From contig NW_025946656.1 of the NCBI RefSeq assembly GCF_000764305.2, positions 1-64,000 of the forward strand: a stretch of 64,000 bases of DNA. The letters run 5' to 3'. Made by a program: the position numbers and the translations under genes. This DNA is from Hyalella azteca (lineage: Eukaryota > Arthropoda > Malacostraca > Amphipoda > Hyalellidae). Below are positions 12,501 through 24,500 of this stretch, one piece after another; positions within the stretch are counted from its first letter, which is position 1; each line of letters opens with the position of its first letter. The notes beneath the pieces were generated by a model that was not told the DNA's origin, did no database searches, and saw only the letters and a program-made list of their open reading frames with translations.

Positions 12501-15500
12501 TACGAAGAACAAAGCTCGCTTTACCTCAAATGCAGAGCTGGTGGAGGTGAGAGATATATGCACTTTGATTGACGAACAATAAATAATTAGGAGATTCTTA
12601 ATTAAACAATTCATTACAGGTATTTTTGATCATTTTTCAATAAAATTATTAAAATGAAATTCCACAACATTTTTTTCCTATTTTTAGGCTTTTATTTACT
12701 GTGTCTTTTTTCGTAATGAACTTCCTAAATGAAGCTGTAGTTCCGGTAGTCAAAAATCTGAAAGCATTTATATTAAATCTAACATTAAGGGTCCTTTTGA
12801 TTACATTTATTGGAAAATCGTTAGAGTCCTTCTAATTTTTTAAACGTCTTTTTTTTGCACTTCTTTCGTGCCTTTTTATTAAATTCAGCCGTAAGTGCAC
12901 GATATATATTCACGATAAATTATCGTAAATAAAAGGCTATTTTCCCCATTGATTTGAAGTAACTAATGCTCTACGAGTGCTGTTTACTTTGAACACACCA
13001 AACAATGTGCACGACCGATGAATATCTCTTACAGTGTTTACAAGTAGCACTCCTAATTGAAGGGTAATTGAACTGAAATGAAATCATTCACAATTTGATT
13101 TTGCCATTTGTATTCTTCCAGGCAAAATGAATGAGATTAGAATGAACTTGACTTTACGACAGAAACGTTGCTTGCAGTCAGATGATGAAGTCATTTTGAA
13201 TTATGTTTAACCTGTAATTTAAAAATAGAGATATATACGTGCGTTTTAAATAGCCTTAAATGCATAAAGTAACTCGTATATTTGAATATCGCCTTTGACA
13301 TTATCACATTCCATTCATGCTGTTTTTACCTTGGCCGAACCCCAGGCTACCCCCAACCCGACTTGGAGTGGATTATTCCAGCGCCGGGATCGATCGAAGG
13401 CATTCGGCCTCCATCAGCAACATCATCGTACAGTCTTTCATCTTTCACATCTTCATCTTACACATCAGCATACACGGGATCAGGAACTGTCGAAGCTGTC
13501 CTTCAAGTTGCAGAGCTACGGCGAGGCGATCAGGGACGACGATTCACTTGCAGAGCCAATAACAGCCATCTCATCGAGCCTCGAACCCAAACAGTCTCCT
13601 TGGATATGTATTGTGAGTACAGAGATGGAACTGCCAAACTCAATTGAATACAGAAAGCACTTCAATATGGTTGGCCAATTGCCCAGTGGGGTATGATTGA
13701 CTTCGCTCACTGACGGGAAACCAGGCGTGATGAAGAGATTCCGCTGGGCAATTGTCGTGTCAAACCGACAGATTCCACTTGTAGTACAATGAGATGATGA
13801 CCAACTTCAGAATTTATCGTAGAATAAAATCGTGTTATGATGAATGACTGTTTAGAAATGTCAGTCGGATTAGCAAATTCAGAGGTAAGGAAAAAATGAA
13901 CCTTAAAAAAGTATGATTATGTTATACATACAATTACAATCCAAGGCAATCGTTGAAATTGATTTGATGAAGTTATTTATAAAAGATGACAGAGGAACTA
14001 AAGATGATAAAAAGACATTAATTTTATCTTATAGATTTAAAACACTCCTCCTCTTTGGAGTACAGCTCCAGAGCGTATTTGATTCCATTGTCGACATATT
14101 GACGAAGTGAGACGTACGCACTGATTTGGGTTCAGTGCTCATAGATTCAATATTTTTTTTCAAGTGAAGCCGCCTCAGACTGCCTCTAATGTTGAATGCT
14201 TGCAAAGTAATGTTCTGGACCAGTTGCTCCAAAGCTTGCAATTTAAGCTGTGCGAGTTGACTTTTTAAATTTCGCTTTCATTTACTATTTATCGATTTAT
14301 GTATGCATAAATATTTCCTTGCTATTGAGCTTAACATATGAAATAATAAACATAAATTGAAATTAATATTCATCCATTAAAACTGAAACGACATCTGATT
14401 ATGAATAATGGGAAAAAATATTCACAACAGGTCAATGATTTTGTTTAATAATTATGTTCGTTTGCATTTCCATAATATGAGAAGCGTGAATCAAAATTAT
14501 TTTGAAGTTTTATTTGAGATAAATTTAATTCAATGTTCAGGAAACAATGATGCACTCGTACATTGCAGACATCGTACCTTATCTATCACATTGACCACGA
14601 TCTCGTAGACTATCACTCATATAATCATATCCCATGACTCAGTTATTGTTCTCGGTGCTATTGACATAAGTTGAAGCATTCCAAACTCGTATTAAAATAC
14701 GTAAATATTTAGGTATGGTATGCCATTTTGTCGGTGACCTCTCTATCTTATTTCGTGTTCGATTAGATAAGCTAGAAATATATTTGTCCAGCCTTGTTGC
14801 CTTTACTGGATTATGATAGAATAGAATCTGAAGATTTTTGTTCCGTTTTACTACAGAGCTGTCAAAGTCAACAGATTTGAATAAGTTTGGAGTGATTGGA
14901 CGAAGATCGGAATAGAAATTGGTGGTCATTTATAACTTCAATTCACATTGCGGTAATCGTCCAGAATGAAAATCGCTTCAGCGAACAGATTTTGAGTAAA
15001 TTAAATACAATAAGTAATCAGGAGACACTATAAAATCTATAATTCCACAATATTTTAATGTGAGATGACAATTTGTATAACTAACCATTAAAAGGGCTAA
15101 TTTAATTTTAATTTCTTTAATCATGAAACATTATATTTTATGATGCAAGCCCGTTAAAAACTATGCTGGTATACTAATTATCTATAAATATTACAGTTGC
15201 ACTTAAAAAGTGACTAGTTAACAAATTAATTGCAAATTCGATTTCCGGGTCATGTTTTGTTGCTTGAATCTTCGTTGCTAATTTTTTGAATGGTCACACT
15301 TCATCTATTTAAATATGAAACTGGAGTCGAAATTTATTAAGAAAATACAAGGAAAATCATTAAAAGTTATTCCTAATATACCCAAGATTATCGCGGTTGT
15401 TTATGCACGATTACAAAAAGTGGGTATCTTAAACCTTTATTGTTATTATTAATTGTTCATAGTTAATTCCTTCTATCCAAAGAGGCATTTCATGAAATAA

Positions 15501-18500
15501 TAAATCATTCTAGTGATCAATCACTTCCTGCGAATCCAGCTGATTATCAGAGTAAGTCAAGTCCTTAAATGATTCAGAAGCAGAAACGCAGCTGTGTCAA
15601 TAAGATGGAAAACCTTTCTTCGTAATTAAGGAATTAAATATTCCTTTCAGACGGTCCTCTGGCCGTGGAACTTAATGGCTTAGACTCAGCGCTGCTGGCC
15701 GGGAAGCCGACAGAAGTCGAATGTCGAACAGGAGGATCTCGACCGCCTCCAGACTTCATTTGGACACCGAAACACCTATTCGAAACTTTGGGGCCTCCGG
15801 TGAGTTCGAATTCCCTCTCATCAGGCATTTGACATTGAAACAACGTTGGTTCAATTTTATTCCAAAGAAATTTCATTTGATGGATTACACCTATTGATAT
15901 TCACTGTTTAGTATATACAAATTATAACCAGGACTGTAATACTGTTGAAAAATTTTGCAATTTTCTTATAAGTAAACTCATTTTCCCCCAAGTTATTCTT
16001 ACTTTATTTGCAAAAAACTATGCTCAAAGCTCTGTATAAATGATTTATTTAACCATTACAAAACAATAATTTTTTTTATTATAATACACGATGTTCAATT
16101 TCTTATATCTTTCCTGCAAAAGATCGTAACTGATTCCGGTAACTTGAGCGTCTCGCGAGCGCGTCTGCTGGCGAGCTGGGAGGACGACGGACGGACGGTT
16201 TCTTGCACGGCCACCAACCCTGCAGTGTCCCGCTACAGCCTCCAGGCCGTCCGGAAACTCGTTGTTAAATGTTGGTAACCCTTAAAATTAAGACATAGTT
16301 TTCAGCCATCGCTGAGTGTAATCCATGAGCTTATGATGCAGTTTGAAGTCATCGTTAAATGAGAGTGATTCTAAAAATTAAGAAACAGTTTAAGCCAATC
16401 TTAGGAGGTGAGTAATCGTTGAAATGAAACCATTATAGTTTTGAGCCATCGTTATTTGTGAGTAATCCTTGAAATTAAGACAAAGTCATAAGCCATCGTT
16501 ATTTGTGAGTAATCCTTGAAATTAAGACATAGTCATAAGCCATCGTCAAATGTGAGTAAACCTTGAAATTAAGACCTAGTCATAAGCCATCGTTAAATGT
16601 GAGTAATCCTTGAAATTAAGACCTAGTCATAAGCCATTGTTATATGTGAGTATTCCCTGAAATTAAGACCTAGTCATAAGCCATTGTTATATGTGAGTAA
16701 TCCTTGAAATTAAGACATAGTTTTAAGCCACGTTATATGTGAGTAACCCTTGAAATTATGAAATAGTTTTAGGACAACGCTAAATGTGTGTAATCCTTGA
16801 AATTAATACATAGTCATAATCATAGTCCTTGAGATTAAGACATAGTTTTAAAATATAGTTAACCTGAGTAATCTTCGAAATTAGGACAGTTAGTAATAAT
16901 AATTCTGCCTTCACACCCAGCAATTAACTTTTCAAGTTATTCTTTGAAATGACACTTCAGGCGGTTGTCTGACACGTTATCGGAAGTTCATAATCCTTTT
17001 AAACGACTCGTGTAATTTGTATGATTTGAGCAAAATTCCGTTGTGAGGACCTAGTAGAAATTTTAGTTCAATGTACTTTATGGTGCCGCAGGGACTAAGA
17101 TGCACACGGTACACCTTAAATGTTCCTACTTTGAAAGAACTGCATCGCACGGAGGATGGGATATTCAGAATCGAGGATAAAAATATTGTACATAGTAGTT
17201 TTCCTTACTTAAGGCAGTAGAACAATTCATTTCGATGCTACTGTTCCGAAGCGTGTTTAGAAACAAACGTAACATGCGCTATTTTAATGCGAATCTAATG
17301 AATAAAAGATTATTCACTGCTTCACAAGCACCTAGCTGGAATTGAAGCTAGTCTGGGTACTTATTCGGTGCCAATTTTATTGTGGTAATCACGACTGGGA
17401 TAAATTTATTCCTTTATTAAAATAATTATTTAATGAAGCAATTCAATTCACTTACCCGATCTTTCAATTACTCTTGACCATTGCGTATGATAATCGTGGG
17501 AAATCAAGCCTAAGCTGAATTTATTCTTTTACCGGAAAAAAATTATTTAATGATGCAATTCAATTCACTTACCAGATTTTTTAATACTCATGACTATAAC
17601 TTACGCGACTATAAATTTATTTAGCTTATCGTGGGAAATTTCCGTTAACGTGGCCTCGTGTAGCAGGATTATATCTTTTCACGTCATCTCTAAATACAGG
17701 TTTCGCCTTACGTGTTGCGTAAGTCCTGAGCAGGGACTCTGATTGGCGGGTTTAGCCATGAAGGTTGTCTGTTATTGGATGACGGGTGTGCGTGATCGTA
17801 GTTATTCTTGATAATCTTCACTCAGCAGTTACTGGAAGCCATGCTTGCGTGCGGTTACAGGTAATTAGTAAAACTCTGTTTTATTTTTAGAACAAACTTT
17901 TTTTAATTTAATATTATTACGGGAATCAATGAGTGCGCTGTGCATGTGGCCAAATACGGTTCGTGCGACACGTGTAATCTGTATGTAATTTACTGCATAA
18001 CTCTTTCATTGGGCGAAAAAAAAGTTTGAAAATCTGTTAGTTTAATAAAAGTCTATCATAAATTGTTCCGTAAAAATTATTTGCGCAACAATCGTTTGTT
18101 CTTTATCGAAAGCAAAAGAAACAGCTTAATAATGACAGCTTAATAATGAAATTGAAAGATAAACGTAACTAATTAACTGTTTTTAGTATACTTTCGTTCT
18201 ATAACTTTAATCATGCGTAGGATAAGAAATTATGTTCATGCAGCACAGGTTACATAAAATCACATTCAGATTTTTCTTACCTCTTGAGATGCTCACACAT
18301 GATGCTTCGAGATACATAAATATGGTCATAATTCCGCATATCAGACATCCTTATACTGTCTTCAATAATTATTATTTATTTGGCATTTCAAAAGTAATTG
18401 TTCATGAGCAATTCAAGTAACTACTGTGCATAGCTTCATTTTGATTCATTAAGGTAGAAAAAAGAACAGCTGAACCTTGTATATGAATTTATTTGAGTTT

Positions 18501-21500
18501 ACCAAAAGGAAGATACTTAACTCGCGAAACGAATAAGGGTCAATCAGTGAGTTAATTCCATTGTGATTTTCTAAATCACATTAGCGATTAATGTATTTAA
18601 GTTATTGAACTGAAAGATTTTGTAGGTTCTTCGACGGCAGACAGATTCAGGCAGGACTTCGGCCTGGGCTAAAATTTTACGATAAATGGTTTCTCTTCAA
18701 TCGCACTGTTTGTTGGATTGAAAATGTTAGTCACTTCCACCCACAGTTTCATTGTAAATCTTCTACTTTTTACGAAAATAGCCAACTGATGAGCTAAAAA
18801 ATATAACTCAGTACTCACTGCAGTGAGTGACAGAGAGCGCATTTTCTCGTCGACGAAAACTTGAGGTCACGGACAGACGGACGGACAGACGGATAGACAG
18901 ACAGACAGACGGACGGACGGACATGGCGAGCACAATAGTGTTTTTTTTCTATAAATGAGAAAATGCGCTAAAAAATAACGCCGCTAGTGGAGAAATAACC
19001 GTGCCGAGTGTGAAAAGTTTGCAACTCGTTGCCTATTAGTTGCTAAATTTTTATAGTCGTTCTTTAAAGATCAATTCTTATAAGCCCAGGAAATCATCAT
19101 GCGATTGACAGGCAGAAAGAACAATAATTTGTAGTATACTGATGGTGTCTTGTATAAATGATGGTCACAGTTAGATTGTTGACGTATGTATGTTCATTTT
19201 TCTTCTTCTAGGAACTTCGAAGACCCTGTAACATTGATGGCGAATTAACCTGGGTCTCATTCCTGCTAACCGCAATACAAAAAATCCGTATCCGTATAAC
19301 AATTCATATCCGTTTATTTTGACGGTCCGCAGACAACAACCCCGGTACAGGACTATAAAACATCTCACATCAAGATATCTCATTCGATTGTGGAGTTAAG
19401 AAAAGCTGAGCATGAGTTTATCATAACATCGCGTTCAATTTAAAATACCCGTGTTATTTATACGTATTTAATTTCAAAATTTATGGCTCTCTTGCCCACT
19501 AAAAATTAAAACATTGCCTGTATTTTATCCCTTACGACCCACGTACCTCGCGTGGAGGCACACTTGGCGCGTGTAACATCGCGCTCAATGGAAAATACTC
19601 GTATTATTTTCAAGCATTTAATTACAAATTTTTTTCTCTCTTGCCCTCTAAAAAATTGAAAAATTACCTGTATTCCATCCATTAAGACCCACCTCGCGTG
19701 GAGGCACACTTGGCGCGTGTAACATCGCGCTCAATGGAAAATACTCGTATTATTTACAAGCATTTAATTACAATTTTTTTTCTCTCATGCCCACTAAAAA
19801 TTAAAACATTGCCTGTATTTCATCGTTTAAGACCCACCTAGCGTGGAGGCACACTTGGCGCGTATATCATCACGCTCAATGTAAAATACCCGTATTATTT
19901 ACAGTCATTTAATTGCAAATTTTCTATCTCCCTTGCCCTCTAAAAATTGAAACATCGCCTGTATTTGATCCCTTAAGACCCACCTCGCGTGGAGGCACAC
20001 TTAATTGGCGCGTGTAACATCGCGCTCAATGGAAAATACTCGTATTATTTACTAGCATTTAATTTAAAATTTTTTAGCTCCCTTGCCCTCTAAAAAATTA
20101 AAACATTGCCTGTATTTGATCCCTTAAGACCCACCTCGCGTGGAGGCACACTTGGCTCGTTCCCTGGACCCCGACAACATCAAGGAGGGCGACGACGCGT
20201 TCTTTGAATGCCGCGTGAACGCCAACCCGAGCCCTCGTGCCATCGTATGGCTGCATGAGGTCAGACGTCACTACCGATACCCGACCACTATACTCTGTCT
20301 TAATTAATTAAGACATTGTTTGGGCTCTATTATTTTGTAAGAATGGGTTTTCGTAGTTTTATTTAGAATATGTTTCAACTTGTTTGAAACTTTTTTTCTG
20401 TATTATCGTGAAAAATGTTTTTTTCCAGTTTTGTATAGAACATGACATCAATTACAGTATTCTCAATGGGTTTTTTCCTTATACGTATACATGTTTAGAA
20501 TGCATGCCTTCTACGCTACTGTGTTGTCTATGTTAAGTAGATTCTTATAGATTGGGTGTATTTTCAGCTTTATTGTGTTGTGTTGTGTGATTGGCTTCCT
20601 CAAGTATTATTATGGGTTAAATAAGTCTTTCATGTCGTGTGTTTCAAATAAGTTCAAATCGTGTGTGTTTGAGGTATTCAAATGCAATGCCTTAATTAAT
20701 TTTGTGTAAAATATTTATTTTCGTGGAGAATAAGCAACTTTTAAGTATTCTGCGTACGAACTCCTTTGAAATGAACATATGCTTTTTATTTACGGATATA
20801 ATGAAGATTCAAACGCTCGTAAATAGAGCGTTTTTCATGCGCTGGGCTTGAATAGGTGTTGTCTGCTTTGGTTTAAAAACGGCATCACTACATTCTCGTG
20901 CAGTGTACAATTTAATACGGTTAAATAGTATTCCTGAAACAACGCGCTCTTAGCAATTGCTTCTTATGTTGGAAGATTGTTTCTATTGTTTGTAGCTATA
21001 TTCTTAGCGTTAAATATCTATTAATTTAATGTGTAGTTGTTAGGACTGAGGTGAAGAATGTGTTCATTAAGTTGATACATTATGTTCATGTAGCTTTACA
21101 TTTGTTTTGATATTCTGCCTAGGTTCGGTGCCAATCTTGATTTAGAAAATTTTCTTCCTCAAGCATCATCTATTTCCCAACGTATAACCTGCTTAATTTT
21201 TTACATTAAAGTTTGAAATTAGGAAGATTTGTCATCAAGGGTTTGATAAAACCCGGGATTTGTTCATCTCCTTCGACATTTGAAAGCGAAAACCGACTTT
21301 AATTCTGAATGTGTATAAATCTGACAGTTTTTTTTCGAATGATTTATGTTCCAAAAAATTACGAATTTTAAATAATTTAATAAGGTCCTCATTTATTCAG
21401 AAAATACGAAGGAAAGATGGGTCATATAATATTGTGCAGTATCATTAATTTCTCTAATAACAAGAAGTTTTCGATAATCAAGCTCTTCACATTTTCCTGT

Positions 21501-24500
21501 CACATATGCCAATTTATATTGAAAATCAAAACTTCAAGTCGCAATTCAAATTACAAATTTTTGAATTCAACATTTTTAATCGAAATCCTAAATTTAAAAC
21601 GCTAGAGTTCACATCTCCTTATATACTGAGTAACATAGACTTCAACTGCATGCTTAAATCAACTCAACCCAGCTTTCTATTCGCAAAACTTGGATCAAAC
21701 ACTCGCTCTTCACCTCGTTGCAGCGTTAGAGACGTTAAATCCCGTATTTCCCGTCTCCACAATACAGACGCAATGGCAATCTAACTCGAAAGCATCTTCT
21801 GTCACAGGGCAAAGAAATCGTGGAGGGCTCAGGGTCAGGGAGCAGACTTTTCTTGCACGGTGACAACCTGGTCTTCCAAGGCCTCATGAGGGGAGCTGAG
21901 GGCAACTATCAGTGTCGAGTCACCAACGATCTCGGCACAGCGCTCAGTGTACCTACGCGTATCAGTGTGCAGTGTGAGTAAATAACTCAGTACAGCGCTC
22001 AGTGTACCCACGCGTATCAGTGTGCAGTGTGAGTAAATAACTCAGCACAGCGCTCAGTGTACCTACGCGTATCAGAGTGCAGTGTGAGTAAATAAATCAG
22101 CACAGCGCTCAGTGTGCCTACGCGTATCAGTGTGCAGTGTGAGTAAATAACTCAGCACAGCGCTCAGTGTGCCTACGCGTATCAGAGTGCAGTGTGAGTA
22201 AATAACTCAGCACAGCGCTCAGTGTGCCTACGCGTATCAGAGTGCAGTGTGAGTAAATAACTCAGCACAGCGCTCAGTGTACCTACGCGTATNTGCAGTG
22301 TGAGTAAATAACTAAGCACAGCGCTCAGTGTACTCACGCATATCAGTGTGCAGTGTGAGTAAATAACTAAGCACAGCGCTCAGTGAGCTTACGCGTATCA
22401 GTGTGCAGTGTGAGTAAAAACAGAAATTTAATCTCCATACGTCCAAGACCTTTCAGAATCTAAGAAGAAAGTGTACTTTGTATGAAGTCAATGAGGGTTA
22501 GACAGTATTGATAATACACAATAAAACCTAAACGGCATTCAAGTCATTGAAAGTTGATATCTTTTGTTGTCCATGAAAAAAATCGAACTAAGTGTCCCAA
22601 AATGCTTAGTATTCGATAATAATTAAAAACATTCATGATGTATATTTCATTGCTAGCGTAACTATTCATGATTTGATTTTCACGAACAAAGATATTTTCG
22701 AATTAACACGTGGATGTATATAATTTTTTTAGTCATACTAAGTTATAATTATAATAAAAAACTTCGGCCTATGAAGATAGTACGATACAGTGAATATAAG
22801 GTACAGAAATTACTACACTACTTTCGTAATATGTCTCGAGAAAATTCTTCTATCACAAATAACTTAATTTTGACTGATGGCTCATATATTACAGTATAGG
22901 GAAATTTCCCTAGATCTATAGTAACTCGGACTACAAGCGTTGCAGAGAGTCAAGGTGCCCCGAATTTCTACGTCGAAGATAACAGTGGACTCTCACCTTT
23001 TTAATAAATGGTATACAATTTTCATTGCTGGAACTTATAATCGATTTGTATATGACAGGAGACTCTCACAAAAGTATTTTCACGTGACAAGGTTACCACG
23101 TATAGTTGGTATTGGCTTCTTGAATAAGAAATAAATGGTGCCAATAACCGTTGGCCTGAATTATTGCGACGTCGAATTATTATTATTTAATTCTTCAATT
23201 AACAGCACCACAATATTCATTCTACAGATGCTCCTGAATGTATAGAAAAGAACAACAACACAGTGTCAGTGTCGCCCGATGAAGAAGCCAATCTCAAGTG
23301 TGACGTCGATGCTTCACCGAAAGACGTAAGTCTGTACAATAAAAATATTCCGGATGACGAAGTTTAGGCATTGTACGAAGCGTAAGCTTAAATGTCATAA
23401 TAAAATAAATTTTGTGTTCTTCGTGTCTCAAAATTAACAAACAAAAATCAAAAAGTTATTTTGTGACAATTCAAAATATTTTTCTCTTCTCATAACAATT
23501 TCAGTAGTTAATTGCTTAGCATCGTCAATATTTTCAATCCAAACTGCATGTCCACAAAAGTAAATCAATGAAAATTTTATAAGTCGGTAAACCAATAATT
23601 TTGATATTATTGATTTTAGAAAATGGATCAATGTTTACAACAAAATGAAATGAATCAGGAACGCATTTAGTATTTTTTGTTGAAATGTATATTTTAAACT
23701 AAAAAAACTTTTTAGTCTAATCCTATGACATGACACGTGAAAACTTGCAGCAAAGTTGGCAGAAAGATATATGTTTCACCTGAACACGAAATTCCGTGCG
23801 ATACCTTATACATGTTTTATTTTACGCATATTTATACTTGCACAGTTTTTTTCTTGTGGCGCTTCAGCAGATGAAGTTCCGCTGGGCCGTGAACACGACA
23901 AAAGGCTTAATTGACGTGGATCCTGTTCGTTATACACAAGACGGTCCACTGAGTTACCTTAGCTACAAGCCTTACAGCTACCAAATAATTCACCAAAACA
24001 TGGAAGACGAGATGAGCGACAACAAAGAAAGCCTTGGAGAGGAAGAGGACAAAATGCCGCCTCCTGTCGAGTCCTTTGGTGTAGTGTTTTGCTGGGCGCA
24101 AAACAGGATTGGTTGGCAACGGGAGCCTTGTACCTTCATAGTCAAGCCTGCAGGTAAGATTAATGGGTTTTCGTATCAAAAGAAGGGCTTCAAAGGCCCT
24201 CATGCTCGCGTGTAAGGGCTCGTAGAGTCTAATGGTGCTGATACTGAAACACGGTGGCCTGATGACCTAGCATAAACGGGAATATTTGACAATGATGATT
24301 GAAATTATGAGAAACAGTTCACTCAGGAACGTATTGAATTCAATTTTTCACAATGAAGTATATGGGAAGAGATCCGTAGCTCATAAATGATTATCGGTGG
24401 ATGATGTCGATGGAGCATCGATGAGACATCGTCGAGGCATCAATGGAGTGTCAGGCCTCTTCCACTGCCATAACATGCCACTCAAATTCAATTTTTGCTT

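Noticed and set aside
13295..13696. 133-codon frame overlapping exon 5
   Set aside because: Shadow frame; the Ig2 residues (core Trp and cysteine) are in the 13282 frame.
15634..15876. Minus-strand frame opposite exon 6
   Set aside because: Antisense shadow of the Ig3 exon.
16881..17880. Alternative first exon ATGCTTGCGTGCGGTTACAG joined to exon 8
   Set aside because: It ends in phase 2 while exon 8 needs phase 1; kept only as a possible promoter region.
1..22420. CRISPR-like direct repeats
   Set aside because: Arrays have no constant repeat with unique spacers, and the DNA is eukaryotic with introns.
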